From positions 1,054,001-1,118,000 of the forward strand of contig JAADJZ010000011.1 of the NCBI GenBank assembly GCA_011032825.1: a DNA stretch of 64,000 nt, written 5' to 3'. The translations under genes and the position numbers were made by a program. Positions 11,623-24,050 of this stretch are shown here, piece after piece. How positions within the stretch are numbered: the first letter of the stretch is position 1; each line of letters opens with the position of its first letter. The stretch is from Massariosphaeria phaeospora (lineage: Eukaryota; Ascomycota; Dothideomycetes; Pleosporales). The notes beneath the pieces are model-generated. The model did not search any database. It was not told the origin of the DNA and saw only the letters and a program-made list of their open reading frames with translations.

Positions 11623-13247
11623 TCAATCTCTGTATCTGTCCATTGTTGACTGAGAAACACCGCGCGGGCGGCTCGCCATGTCATGCGTGGCAGCTCCATG
11701 TTCGGTCGCTACACCTGTCCTCGCGTCGCCAGTCTGGCCATCCAAGTACGCTACCGGATACTGCTGGTATTCCGTGTCAGACTGCTCGACGACGTTTGTC
11801 CTGATCGATCCGTCCCGGTGGGCGGCGTGGTCGGAGGAAGGGGCCGAAGCATTGCTCACGTATCCCTTCGCATTGCCGTAAGTCGAACTCGCAATGTCTT
11901 CAGTCTCGTTGACAGCGTTCCTTCCCATCTGGGGCACCTTCTTGATGTTGTCCGCGGCGGTTCCAGACATGTTGGAGGCAGTGCCTCGGGCTTGTGCTGA
12001 TAGATTGGCAGCTGTCTGCCCTCCCTGAGAAGCCAGGTCAGAGGCTTTGCCGGACAAATCGGAGGCAGTAACTCTAGCTTGCGCCGAGATATTGCCAGCT
12101 GTTTGTCTTCCTTGAGAAGCCAGATCGGAAGCTTTGCCGTACATGTCGGAGGCGGTATCTCTGGCTTGCGCCGATAGGTTGCCAGCCGTCTGTTTTCCTT
12201 TCGAAGACAGCTCGGCAGCCTTGACTCTACCATCGTGACCAAGTTCTTTGCCTTTCTCCGCAGCTACGTTGGCCAGTTCTTGAGCACGGACACTTGCATC
12301 GTGGGCTGCCCTACGACCGCGTTCCGAAGAGGCGAGGGGAGCGACGAAGATTGAGGTCAGGACGACAAAGGTGAACCAGAACGGAGTCACCAATTTGGTC
12401 AGCCAGAACAAAGCGAAGAAGCCGAGGAAAGTCTGCAATTCGTCAGCTGAAGCCCCATGGTCGGATGGATTCATATCCAGGTTCAGTAAGACAACAACTT
12501 ACAGCGAAGGTCTTGTCTAGATCTTGACCGAAAATGATTCTCTGTCCTTTGTCCACGGCGTACTGAATGAAATCATGAACATCCTTCAGTGTGGCGTTGA
12601 GGGTCGGCTCAGAGATTCTCCTGTACTCCTTGGGCCGTAGACGGGCGGACAAGGAGCTGCCGCTGACTGAGCGGCTGGCGAATTCCGTGACAGACACCAC
12701 TGACACGTTGAGTTAGACAGGTATCCATTGCAGGCTGGCGGGTCGGGTGGTTACATACGTCCAAGAATGGTCACTCCAGCCTTCAGGGCTAGTTGAGTGA
12801 GAGGCAAGTGATGTGCCCCAAACAGGACGCCTGTAGCGCCGAGATATACGGCCAGAGTGCGGACCGGATCTTCCCACTGGAGAGGAACTTAGCAACAGCT
12901 TTGTGGCCAAGATTGTATGTAACTTACATTGATGTACTTATAGAGACTATCCGAGTTCTCTGCGGCACCCTAATGGTTAGCAGAAGCCCTGCATTCCCTC
13001 CCTGATATGCCCGTGTAGACGTACGCAGGATCTGCTTGATCGGTCCAGTTCGTTCCGGTTCTGGATGGTTTCGTTCGTATAGCGCCTGTTGAACTGTTGC
13101 AGCAACTACAAGAAAACACAACATGTAAGCAGTTGACGAGGGCTGGCTGGCTTAGTAGGTGCTGGCAGACTCACTATCTGCTGTCTCCTGTTCGGACTGC
13201 GGACCACCGCCCGAAGCAGGGAGGACGACGACACTCGGTGCACTCAT
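11623..13247 (-). CDS. Reticulon-like ER membrane protein with LEA-like repeat tail
   Basis: Reticulons insert hairpins into the ER membrane and shape tubules. I join six exons with matching phases: 13247-13175, 13105-13025, 12959-12928, 12876-12759, 12699-12503 and 12432-11623, giving 436 residues. Reticulon landmarks are NSDSLYKYINWEDPVRTLAV (exons 3-4), a first long hydrophobic stretch (LGATGVLFGAHHLPLTQLAL), the linker SVTEFASRSVSG...RPKEYRRI, and a second stretch in exon 6 (FLGFFALFWLTKLVTPFWF). After the domain come three 29-residue repeats (GKQTAGNLSAQARDTASDMY...), amphipathic and rich in Ala/Thr/Ser, resembling LEA or lipid-droplet-binding helices; these are unusual in reticulons. 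The acceptor of exon 3 could instead be 11 nt earlier but only the chosen one keeps phase. Confidence 0.85.
11938..12198 (-). repeat. Three 87-bp tandem coding repeats
   Basis: Each unit encodes 29 residues starting G(K/R/G)QTA(G/A)N(L/I)SAQAR and ending ASDLASQ in the first two copies; the third is degenerate at its end. They lie in the last exon of the reticulon-like gene and keep frame. Confidence 0.8.
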
Positions 13248-14067
13248 AATGATCGTATGGTTTCGTGGATGGTTCGGATGAGTCGTAGGAGGAGTCGTAG
13301 AATGTCGTAGGATCAATCGTGGATGAATCGAAGGTGTAATATCCGTGGGTGTCTGCAGCGAGAGAGCGACAGTTGACTTGCGTCCCTAAGAACGGCAAGA
13401 CCAAAACATTTCGTCATACTGACTTTTGTGACGTCGCAGTTACGCAGTTACGACCCACAAGCCCAACGGACGTACAATAACCTTGGAAGCCACGGTACAG
13501 CATCAAGCTGCCTCCGCGATTCTGTTGCGTGAACCTATGATAGGTGTGCGGATTAGTGCACTAGGTGTCAACACTTAGAGGGGCTTTGAGCACGACCACA
13601 TGTTATTGTGAGGTAAGCTGCTAACACGAGCGGTCCAGTGGACCGCTCCCGGGAGAGTGAGCCGGGGCGCAGTCTTGTATAGGTGCTACGAAAAACAGCG
13701 CCACTTGATTCAATAGTTGGTCTTCCTTCGTGGTTGCGAATCGTAACGTTTGTAGGGACTATCAATCAAGCAAGGGGGATTGGGTGTTTTCCGTGTTTGT
13801 TGATACCGACGATTGTCTCCTGTGAAGGCAGAAGGAATTGGTTTTTGTCACGTACGCTAGCACCACTGTTTGCTCCCTTCTTCGCTCCAATCCCGAGCAC
13901 CGCAAATACATAGACAATGCGCTGAAGGTGAAGCAGGGACACCTGTTTGTGGGCATGGCCTGAGTTCCGTCGAGGGCAACAATGAATTATTCGTAATGAG
14001 TTGTTCGTAAGATGCCCATGAATAGTTATCACTCCACAGAGTCCAGTGAAACTATAACACATCGAGC
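13248..14067. other. Intergenic between reticulon-like gene and COG8
   Basis: Holds the promoter of the reticulon-like gene and the 3' flank of COG8. Short repeated motifs (TCGTAGGA/TCGTAGAA near 13280-13310) occur. No gene is supported. Confidence 0.4.
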
Positions 14068-15552
14068 TCAACGTATGGGACTCGCGGCTCTCTCCACCGG
14101 ACTACTCGTCCGTCCCGCCCCAACACCAGAAGCCAGTAGTTCCAACCTACTCGCCTGCACGCGGTGTTTCTTCATGACTTCCACCCACTCCTCCTCCACC
14201 TCTTCATCATCATCTGCATCTCCCAGTTCCAGTCTCAGATCCTCTTCCAGCAATGCGATCATCATGCTGAAATCAGCGCCGAGTCTGCCCAGGGATCCAG
14301 CACAGTACAGAACCTGTGTCAGCAGCGATTCCCGCGAAGACCGGTCTTGCACGTTCGGGAGATAGGCGCGCAGGGTATCGAATAGAATCTCGACGAGGTG
14401 GAGCGGAAAGGTGGCGAGAGCGGATGGTATTGGTTGTAGGGGATTAATGGGTCCTGCCGTCGGTTTAACGGCGGGGGCTGTGGCTTCGTCTGAGCCCGGG
14501 GCGGGCAATGCGGACGGGAATATGCTCTTGTACATGGATATTATGGCGAAACTCTGCTCTCGGAAGACTTCGAGGTATTTCTTGAGGTATTTTTCGGTCT
14601 GTTGGCCTACAGCCCACCCTGCGTCACCTTTAGCCTTTCCGTTGAGTCGCTTCTCGGACTCTTGATCGGCGAGCTCGCGGAGGGGGTCGAGTGCAGATAA
14701 CATCGACTCTAGACAGGCCAGGCGGCACACCAGGAACAGGGCCCCAAGACTCCCCTCACCGCTTCCAATGCTGGTCTGTCGGGTGGACCAGGATTCGTCC
14801 AGCTCAGGGGCAACGCGGCGCAGCCATCCGATGGTTCGCATTGCGCCGGCCAGCTTGATGCCTTGCGATTGGAGGCTGGTGACTAGGTTTGTGGTCATGG
14901 TCTTCATTTCCTGCTCTGCCTGCGAGGAGAGGGATGAGATGAGCTGCGAGTTTGGATACAGCGTGTGGAGGCGCTTGATGTGCGCGTAGAGATCCAGCGC
15001 CGAGGCATAGTTGGCGTTGTGTACGGCGGTGGACGTCGTGGCTGCGGCTTGGGACGGGGCTGTGGACGACGAGATGGCGGAAGAGAGCAGGGTAGGGAGG
15101 TCCAAGACGTCGGAGACCCTGTCGATATTGCGGGCCAGCAGCATGGCTTTTCTCCGCCGGTCGAGGATGGCGTTCTCTGAGCTCTTGGTGTACTTTTGCG
15201 CAAAGGACTGCGCCGCCGTCTCCAGCTGCGGGAGCCCGGTGTGGATTGTGCCCGCATCATGTCCAATCTGTGGCAGCGTGTCGCGGAGGTGGGCGAGGTG
15301 GTCGGTTGACGAGATGATGGGCTTGTGCGAGCGCTTGGAGAGGGCCTGGAGGGAGCGGAGGATCGAGTGCGAGCTCTGCGACAGCGACTGCTGCTCCGAC
15401 GACGTGAGGGCGGCGAGGGGCAGCGTGGACAGGCGCGCGAGGTATGCGGCCGTCACGGCCTCGGTGGGTGACGGCCGGGCGGTGGCGTGCGTGGCGGCGG
15501 CATCGTGGGCGTCGAAGTAGGGAACTAGCAGTTCGTAGAGCGGGTCGGCCAT
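14068..15552 (-). CDS. COG8: Conserved oligomeric Golgi complex subunit 8
   Basis: COG8 belongs to the COG tethering complex, which docks retrograde vesicles at the Golgi. The single exon encodes 494 residues, starting MADPLYELLVPYFD. Family features in order: a Leu-rich N-terminal region (YLARLSTLPLAALTS), a helical rod with SEQQSLSQSSHSILRSLQAL, LETAAQSFAQKYTKSSE and NIDRVSDVLDLPTLLSS, then the conserved core MRTIGWLRRV, LFLVCRLACLESML and YLKKYLEVFREQSFAIISMYKSIF. Toward the end is HLVEILFDTLRAYLPNV and LTQVLYCAGSLGRLGADFSMM. The length fits fungal COG8 with a shortened C-terminus. Coiled-coil tendency is strong and no membrane segment is seen. Its ATG lies 204 bp from the divergent start of the UBE2O-like gene. 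Confidence 0.9.
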   Translation of the reverse strand: MADPLYELLVPYFDAHDAAATHATARPSPTEAVTAAYLARLSTLPLAALTSSEQQSLSQSSHSILRSLQALSKRSHKPIISSTDHLAHLRDTLPQIGHDAGTIHTGLPQLETAAQSFAQKYTKSSENAILDRRRKAMLLARNIDRVSDVLDLPTLLSSAISSSTAPSQAAATTSTAVHNANYASALDLYAHIKRLHTLYPNSQLISSLSSQAEQEMKTMTTNLVTSLQSQGIKLAGAMRTIGWLRRVAPELDESWSTRQTSIGSGEGSLGALFLVCRLACLESMLSALDPLRELADQESEKRLNGKAKGDAGWAVGQQTEKYLKKYLEVFREQSFAIISMYKSIFPSALPAPGSDEATAPAVKPTAGPINPLQPIPSALATFPLHLVEILFDTLRAYLPNVQDRSSRESLLTQVLYCAGSLGRLGADFSMMIALLEEDLRLELGDADDDEEVEEEWVEVMKKHRVQASRLELLASGVGAGRTSSPVERAASPIR

Positions 15553-15756
15553 TGCTGTCTCAATCGGCCTTCACAGCAATCGTCAATCATCACAGTGAAT
15601 GGTGAATGTTGAGCGCAGAGGAGAGGCGCCGAGAGCCGCACAGGCTTGGCATTTGGGGCCCCGGCGAACGGCAAACGGCGACGCCCGCCATCGGTCGCCC
15701 TGGGGCGTGCAGGCTGCACGTCGCACGGCATCCATGTTGAATTGTTGATTTTTGCC
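15553..15756. promoter_or_regulatory. Divergent promoter of COG8 and the UBE2O-like gene
   Basis: Only 204 bp separate the two ATGs, so both core promoters and 5' UTRs must share this segment. No TATA box is evident. Confidence 0.6.
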
Positions 15757-18700
15757 ATGGACCTTTGCACGACTGGCAGCAGCAGCAACACGGCCGCGTC
15801 CGCAGACCCGCCCGGCCTCGTCGAACGCTTCGTCGAACGCCTCCTCGCCCGGCTCTTCCACGACCGCTTCCTCCGCCCGTCGTTGAGCCCCGCCCCGCCG
15901 GCCGCCTCGCAGCAGCAGCAGCAGCAGCCGCAGCCCCCAGCCAACCCCCACGCCACGCCCGGCCACCACCACCACCACCTCCCTCGTCCTGCCAATCCTG
16001 CCCTCGCCGCCTTCGCGCTCTCTGCCCACTTCCGCAGCGACCCCTCTGCCCGCGCGCCACAGCCCACCACGGCGGCAGGCATGCCGCAACAGGTCGTCTT
16101 CTGCGTCGAGGACACGGTCAGCCTGAAGCACGACCGCTACAGCGTCGGCGTCGTCGACCGCGCCTTTGGCGATATCGACTCGCACTCGCCCCGCCCGCAG
16201 CGCGACTACGGCGAAGACATCGAGCGGCACCCCGACATACCCACTGAAAAATTCGACAAGTTCATGAAAACCGGCATACCGCCCCGAGGCACCGTCTTGA
16301 TTTCCTGGCAGACATCCCTCCGCACCGAGCTGATCCAGGAAGCCAACCTGGACCTGCTCGACCGGGCACTGTATGTCGGCGATGTCGTCAAGCGCGACGC
16401 AAAGCACCCCATGAGCGGCACCGTCATTGGCACCGAGGCCGTCTGCACCCTCTTCCCCGCAACCATCTTCAACAGCGGCCATTTCGCCCAGTCCCTCCTC
16501 GAGCAGGCGTCAATCAGAGGCGTGCCGGCTGACGAGCTGATCAACGTGCACGAGTACGTCGAGGGCGCCTTGGTCGTGTACGAGGACTGGATCGGCCGGA
16601 TAGAGCACGCCGAAGACGAGGTGGCGGTCAAGCTGAGTAACAACTCTGTCGTCGTCGTCGAGAATCCAGAGGAACTGCACAACAATGATCCCATGCTCGA
16701 TCGCATGAGCGTCGGCGACATGGTCGAGACGGAGAAGTGGAATCTGCGGCGTGGGCGCTGGCGCTATGGGGCCTTTGATCCTCACGTGCGACCGTGAGTT
16801 TTGCGTCCAAGATCTCAAAGCTGGATACGCTTGCTAACTTTCGCAGGAAAGGCATGGTGGTGCAGACGCGCACTACCGAAATCGACGTACACTGGATATC
16901 GAGACGCTTCGGTACCTCTACCGACGAGGGTTCCGCGGGACAGGAGCCGCCTACGCACTTGTATACCGATGATCTGGAAAACGCACGCTTTTACATATAC
17001 GACGCCTCGCGTTGCGCGGCCACTACGCTCCCAGGTTCGGGTGCAGAGCGAACCTACCACGTCACTGAGGTGGCTGTTGGCGACCGGGTACGCTTCAAAG
17101 ACCTGGATGCAGCTGCACTCAAGTATGACGGAACCAACTCGCATGGAAAGGTAACAAAACTACCGCGGACCGAATCGCTCGGCTACGATATGAATGTGTA
17201 TCTGGTCATGTCCACCCAGACCAAAGTCACGGTTCAGTGGCAAGATTTAACCGTTACCGAAGATCAAAGCATATCCCTTATTCCGGACCCGAACGTCGAG
17301 GACGAAGATGAAGTCTGGCCGGGCGAAATAATCTGCACAAAATTCGAGCAAAGGCCGGACAGACCGGACGACGTAAAATGGACTTTTAAACCTGCGAAGG
17401 TGGGCATAGTCCAATCTGTCAACTCCCGCGATCGCATCGCTACGGTCCGGTGGTTTGCGAATCCCAACATCAACTTCTGGGCCGACGACCTTATCCCACC
17501 GTCCGAAACCGGCGCGCTCCGCGAGGAGACAGAGGATGTTAGCTTATACGATATAAAATCAACGCCCAGCCTGACACGACGCCGCGGCGACTTCGTCCTA
17601 ATCCATCCCGACTCTATACAGTCCATACCAGGGACGATCGGCCCAGACTGGTTTGGCGAAGTCATCGATCTAGGCCTTGACGGCAAAGTCGTCGTGAGAG
17701 TTGGAGCTGCGAAACCTGTTGTCGACGTGCGCGTCTCTCCTGAGCGAGTGACACTTGTCTATAGCAGCGACATGGATGACACACTCTTCAACATGGCTGC
17801 GGCCGACGGGGATTCGGAAGATGATTCTGAGGAGGATGACGGCTCAGACTTTGACACTGCCTCATACAACGAGATGTGGGTCGAGTATGAGGGCATGGAG
17901 GGCGAGCCCGCCGACTCCAACAATGAAGAAGACTGGTCCACTGAGAATGATGATGATGAGTCAATGCCAGATCTTGAGCTACCGGATTCCGTAGAGACGT
18001 CGAAGACGACCCCAGAGGTGCACTCGGATCCGGACGGCAAATCGCCCACAATCCCTGGAAACCCTGCCTCGAACGAGGAGACATCGGACAGTCCAACGCC
18101 CATGGACGAAGATCCCCAAGTCTCGGTTCCACCCCAAAATCCGACCACCGATGCGGAGCCTCCAGCATGCTTCGTCGTTCTCGACTCTGCTCCGCCGTCC
18201 GATCACCACTACGTTAGCAATTCTCACACGGAAGCCCATACTTTTATGCGAAAGGTCGCGAAAGAGCACAAAATACTTCGCACCTCCCTTCCGCCTGGCA
18301 TCTTCGTCCGAACATGGGAATCCCGCATGGATTTAATCCGCGTGCTCATGATCGGTCCATCAGATACACCATACGAATACGCCCCGTTCATCATCGACTT
18401 GCAACTCGGCCCGTTGTATCCGCAGACCCCTCCAGAAGCCTACTTCCACAGCTGGACGAATGGAAACGGCCCCGTCAACCCCAACCTATACGAGGACGGA
18501 AAGATCTGTCTCAGTTTGCTAGGGACGTGGCACGCCGACGAGCGCAACGAAGGCTGGAGCCCGACCAAGAGCACGCTCCTGCAGGTCCTCGTATCCATCA
18601 TGGGCCTCGTGCTCGTCAAAGAACCCTACTACAACGAAGCAGGCTACGACGTCCACCGCGAAGCCCCCGAAACCAAGCTCAGCAGCGCCCTCTACACGGA

Positions 18701-18980
18701 GCGCGCCTACTTCCGCTCTCGCGCCTTCATCGTCCACGCCCTCACTACCGACGTCTTGCCCTTCGCCGACGAACTGCGCTATCTGTACCGGCGGCAAGCA
18801 GACGATGCCCCACGGTTGCTCGACAGGGCCATCGAGGCTTCGAAGGCGATTCTGCAGCGCAGCGAGAAGGGGAAGGAGGAGGGCGAGAGGGATGGATTGC
18901 GGAGGATCAGCTTGGGCGCTGTGGTCATGTTGAGGAGGCAGGTGGTGGCGTTAGAGGGTTTACGAGACGCAGAGCGGTAA
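15757..18980 (+). CDS. UBE2O-like ubiquitin-conjugating enzyme E2
   Basis: Large E2 (or E2/E3 hybrid by comparison with human UBE2O) predicted at 1056 residues from exons 15757-16793 and 16847-18980; the 53-nt intron has the branch GCTAAC and phase 2. The N-terminus has poly-Gln and poly-His tracts, then SH3/KOW-like beta modules typical of UBE2O ([59 protein letters not shown]). An acidic region follows (about residues 655-720). The C-terminal UBC fold spans about 812-985 and holds [13 protein letters not shown] and the active-site motif [16 protein letters not shown], with Cys about residue 900. The start is the first ATG in frame; the codons before it only start at TTG. Human UBE2O ubiquitinates ribosomal and other basic proteins; that this protein does the same is inference. 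Confidence 0.9.
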
Positions 18981-19674
18981 GGGGGTTGGTTGGTGGACTC
19001 GGGCTTCAACACGACGGCAAGAAGGGAATTCTCGACTTCGCAAGCATCTCGACTCCCGAAGAAACGCATTTAGGAAGTGCTCGGCGCATGGATTGCATTG
19101 CAATGGTGTTGAATTGGCGGACGGTATGGCGTGGTATGGCATGAGATTAGTGCTCCTGGTAATTGATATTGGTAAGGGGCTACGACTGACGTTGACTATA
19201 CCATACGTATGACTGCCTCGTAACAAGCCCTCGATAGAAAACTAGACAGACGTCATATCGCTCAACCATTTCGGCGTGCGCATGACGTGGTTATCGGGTT
19301 TATAACCCCCTTCTGAACGGACGCCTAGTACGTGCCGCCCCGCACCGCACCGCCTCAAGCGTCAAGCGTCCTCTCATGCTATCCTCAGGCTTACCCTTGC
19401 CCTATTCCGTAAACGGCGCGTAAGAGCCGCCTAATCAAAGTATCTACTCTTAATTGCCTCTCTCTCTCGGTGGGTGTAGATGGAGAGGGGGATTCTTCAA
19501 GGGTGTGTTTTGCTGCTGGTCGTGCCTTTTTTAGAGCTGATACGGGAGCTGATGCTGGAGGTGATATGACGATTGATTTGCTCGCCTGTGTGTCTGTCTG
19601 TTTGTTCTGTCTGTCTATCTGTCTATCTACTTACAGCCCTTCTTTTCTCTTTCTCGCGTGCCTACCTACATACG

Positions 19675-19709
19675 TATCTACATACATACATACATACATA
19701 CATACATAC
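19675..19709. repeat. CATA/TACA microsatellite
   Basis: About seven to eight CATA units, preceded at 19590-19630 by a related imperfect TCTG/TCTA tract. Confidence 0.95.
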
Positions 19710-19941
19710 GAGGAAAGGCTGTGGGTTTGCTACGGGCTGAGCTGCTCGACCCCGTACTGGTATGGTAGATCGGCGGTTCGGATTCAAAATTACTTTGCTG
19801 TTTTGCTCGTTTGGCGTTTCGCGTAGGTATGCACTGGGCTTTTGTAGCAGCGTGTATCTATGCATCTGTGGCCGTGGCGGAGTTTCGCAGCAAACAGCAC
19901 CGTCCACCGTCCGCCTTATTCTTCTTCTCCTTCCTCTCCAC

Positions 19942-19978
19942 TATATATATATATATATCTCTCCTCCTCTCTCTCTCT
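19942..19978. repeat. TA tract followed by CT tract
   Basis: About eight TA dinucleotides run directly into CTCTCTCTCTC. A second TA tract is at 20579-20592. Confidence 0.95.
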
Positions 19979-20331
19979 AACCCTCAGTCCCCTTTCTCAG
20001 TCCCCTTTCCTCAGCCCATCACCTCATACCATTAGGCTACATCGCATTCCTTCCTCAGTAAAAGATCTACTCACTACAGTACTGTACTGCATTCCCAACG
20101 GGTCAGCAGTTAGTCACTATATGTATACGCTACTAAACTACGATGCCAAGACAGTTCAGTTACTCAAGTTAAGTTGAGTTTCTTAACTTAACCGCTTTTA
20201 ACCCTTGTCGTGTCGTTTCAGAATCGCGTTGAGTTGTTGTTGCTAGTGCTGCGGGTGGTGGTGGTGGTACACTAGATAGTATCTCTATGCAACAACACTC
20301 GTCTTCGCGTCCCGTCCTACTGTACTATAGT

Positions 20332-20362
20332 TTAGTTAGTTCAGTTCAGTTCAGTTCAGTTT
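20332..20362. repeat. TTCAG pentanucleotide microsatellite
   Basis: Four perfect TTCAG units flanked by TTTAG variants. A CATCT tract lies nearby at 20622-20644. Confidence 0.95.
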
Positions 20363-23300
20363 AGTGCAGTTTCAAAGTCATCACAAATCCCAGTCTTGAG
20401 AATAGAAACTATACACACTTCACTCCCAGCGCTTCGCTCTACTTCGCTCCACTTCACTGCCCGAGCTGAGCTTACCTCCAACACTTTCTCGCCCTGCAAA
20501 AACTGCCCAGTCCGCTTCCCTGCCTGACTGCTAAATACCAACACACCACACCACACTCTTACCCTACTATACTTCAGCATATATATATATATACATCTAC
20601 CTTTTCTTTTCCTTTCTTTACCATCTCATCTCATCTCATCTCATCCCGCGATAACACTGTACTACGTTGTCTTTTCCGCGGTGGCGCACGTATACAGTAG
20701 GTATTAAGGTGTTGATTTCGCCTCGTTCCACTCACTCGCTACAAGGCTGTCTGTCCGAGTGTTTGGTTTTCTGTATGTTTAGCATATTAAACGCACCTGC
20801 TCCCTGTGTAGTGCAGTGCAGTATAGTACCTGAACGCCCAGGAACTTCCACATTCGCCGCAGAACGAACCGGGCGTGCGCAACTATAGCTCCTACGTTGC
20901 CGCTAGACCACACTCCTCCATACCCCGCCGCACACACATGTCAACCACTTCATTCATACTCCGTAATCTCAATCCCACAAAATCGTTCAGCCCGAACACA
21001 CCTCCCCAAAGCCGGCGCCATGTGAAGAAATCAGCGGGTTAGCGAGCGCGAGCGAGCGAAGCGAAAATTAACAAGAATTTGCGGAGCCGCGACCGTTGTT
21101 GTCCGCGCGGATCTCTGCTTACGGACAGATAGTCGTGGGGGTTGGGTTTTCGCCGTTGTCAACGGTTTTGTGAGGGAGGGGTTCATGCAGGAGGAGACAG
21201 ATGTGGTAGGTGGAAGGATGATCGGGTGGGTAGGAGGGGCAGGGCAGGGATCGGCGAAGTGGGGGAGCACTATATAGGAAGCTTGAGTGTTGACTAAGAG
21301 GCGGTTATGTGAGGGCGAATTTGGGGGGTTGTTGAGCGTTTTGGTAAAGAAGAGAGGATGGAGAATCGAGGATTAGGATGCGGTTTGATAGAAAGCAGTG
21401 TACGGAGGATAGGACTGCAAAGTTGAAGTTGCGAATGGTCGAAGCAACATTGAGTGGCAGTGACGTGATGCCTAGGTAGTTCGGAAAGACCAACGTACTG
21501 AGTACATGCATGGCACTACTACAGTTAAGTGCAGACAGATGAGAACGCAGATGGAGTTCGAATCTCTTGAGGTTTTATCCGCGACCGTATTGGAGAAGTG
21601 GACGCAGAAAGGAGTTGGGCACTAAGATGCAGGAACAAAAACGTACCACTCTGTCGTAGACATGACGCAACTGTCCAAAAGGACGCCGAGCGCAGGCGGC
21701 CACTTCTTTCTCTAGGGACTCGATACGAGAAACATGGCTTGCCTCACGATAAGATCAGGCGCCAGTCGCGTCGTCGAAACGCGCGATCACGCCACGTCCT
21801 GCCCGGCAAGTCGCGCGGGCTAGAGGCTAGTGCCGAGGCAGAAAGGTTTTCCAGTGCTTGTTGGGTTGCCACCTCAAAGCAGGCACATGGCCGTGAAAGA
21901 TGCCGTGTCCGGGGTTGGATGCCTCTTAACGAAGCTGTGGGCCGGCATGCAGCCTGTTTCAGAGCTCGCTCCAACGTCCGAAACCCTGCCGGACAGCCTG
22001 GGCCCTGGACGGCGGGGCCCCTGCGCATCTGCTCTCGGCTCTTGCAGCGGGACAGGGCGGGATGTGGGTCTGGCGGCGTTTGGAAACTTGTCAGCCACAT
22101 GCGAGACCCAGACCCAGGCGAACTGCCCACCACGAGTCCCACGTGTCACGACGCGGTCGCAGTTGGGATGCGGCACCGTGGAGACGAAAGGATTTTTGCT
22201 GTGCATGCCATGCAAAGAGTGCGGCCTGATGCGGATTCAACGCAGCTGAGTGCTTTCCAAATACAGCCGCGGATAAGAGCGCACGTCTACTGCGCAACAT
22301 CGATATTCGACTCCGATGATTAACGCCAAGTCGAAATTTCGGGTAGGTTGGTGGGTGATTTGGCTCCGCGGAGCGGGTCATTGAGCTGAGCACTGCGTTC
22401 TCGGCTCTGGGGATTTTGACTGACTCGCCGAAGGAGTGTGCGTTTGATCGATGCAGGGTTGTTCGAGGCCGCAGCTCCATCACCACAGCCGTGAACGTTA
22501 CTCTGGACAAACCAAGCAATAATCAACTACCTACCATGATCGGAGGAGTAATGCGCACAAAGAGCCGCTGCATGTTCGCTACTGTGCATGCGCATAATAT
22601 AGAGGGGGGGGGGGAGAGTGACAGAGGCATCACCTGTGTTTGAGCGTAGCGACCGCAGACGATGGCGTTCAGCAGACTTTGGTCGCTGTTTGGTGCTGGC
22701 TTAAGTGGCGATTGTGCATAGCTTCATGGTCGAAATAGCACAGCGTTGTGGCCAGAGCATTAGTGGATATCAGGGCCATCTGCGAGAGGGGGCTGAACAA
22801 GATACTGACTGCCCTCGAAGCCAGAGACGTGGGAAAGTGGATAGCAAGCAGAACTGACCCACATGTGACGGTGAATCCTGCCCTCTCTTCATGCGTGCTG
22901 AGCTCTAGGGTGGTGTTAGTGGCCTTGATATAAAAGTCACGACTCAGGGTCCCGGTGGCGGCAGCATCGTCGGTGGAGGGCCTTGGACTCACGCTGCATC
23001 GTGTTGAAAGCCTTGCACTGTGCATGTTTGAGGTTGATGCACTCCACTTTACCTTGTCTAGATGCCTGGGGGCAAACAATATCTGTCTCAGTGCTGGCAG
23101 GAACCAGCTGATCCAAGCCTCGGCCGAACATGGCTCTCAGATGATGAAGTGCATACGAAGCATTGGACTGCCTGCCGGATGCATGCCACAGGAGAATAGC
23201 TGCAGGCTGGAGTTGCTGTGGGGCAAAAGCCGTTGTATTCCGTCGGAAGGGTTTGGGGCCGGCTGCGCACTCTATCCTCCACTCTATGGCTGCCAGACCA

Positions 23301-24020
23301 TTGGGTGACAGCAGGGCTTGATGCATCGCATCCAGGTAGGCGGAGCCCCCAGCGGCGAGTGTGGAAAGCCTGAGGCCGTGGAGTAGGATACTAGGTAGAT
23401 GGTACCGAGAAGGCGCCACCAATGTTTAAAAGGAGCTGGCCGGGTGCTACGGTGAAGAGGCTGCATGTATGTGGGTAACGACCGAGGCGAGGAGAGCGAC
23501 TGCGGTGGAAATGGAAGTGGATACTAGTACGGAGTACCACGACTGCAGTTTGCGGTGCGGTATGCAGTGCCAGGCAGTGGTTTTGCAGAGCCAATGGGGT
23601 GCAGTCCTGTTGATGAGAGGTGGTGGTGGTGGGGTTTGCATCGGCCGCGGCAACAGGACGACAAAGAAGGCATGCCGGGATGGCGTTCACGTGCAGGGCT
23701 GCGGCAAAGCACAGCGAGCCAGCCGGCTGTGTTTCGAGGTGCAACGGCTGGAATCTGGATACATGGCAGCGCAGCGCAGTCGAGCGTCGATTGTCGCACA
23801 GTTTCGTGGTTACAGCCGGCGAGGGGAGGGTGACTGAGACGGCGGGTGGTGGCCGTTTGCCTGGGCAGGCACGACAGGTGGCGGCTGCTGTGCGCGGCAG
23901 GGCTGCGGAGGGGAAAGCGAGGGCTGCAACACGTCGCTGGTGAAGGGCAGTCTGCGGTGGGAAGTGCAGCCTGCGGTGGTCAGGGTGTCAGGGTGGGCAG
24001 TCAATATGCCGCGGGCGGAG

Positions 24021-24050
24021 TTGGCAGGTTGGCAGGTTGGCAGGTTGGCT
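24021..24050. repeat. TTGGCAGG tandem repeat
   Basis: Three copies of an 8-bp unit in a G-rich stretch. A second array of a 7-bp unit, AGAGAGC, lies at 24226-24257. Confidence 0.9.

Noticed and set aside
12960..12971. Alternative acceptor 11 nt upstream for exon 3 of the reticulon-like gene (GAAENSD start)
   Set aside because: It gives an attractive sequence but breaks phase with the preceding exon; the CCGCAG acceptor keeps the frame.
15583..16482. 299-codon minus-strand frame opposite the UBE2O-like gene
   Set aside because: Composition of a GC shadow (long runs of Gly/Arg/Val); the plus strand encodes a recognised UBE2O-like protein.
21551..21563. GAGTTCGAATCTC, similar to a tRNA B box
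   Set aside because: No matching A box or cloverleaf stems around it; no acceptor stem seen.
21598..22323. 241-codon frame in the gene-poor region
   Set aside because: Arg/Cys/Ser-rich chance-like translation, no domain, and a comparable frame lies on the opposite strand.
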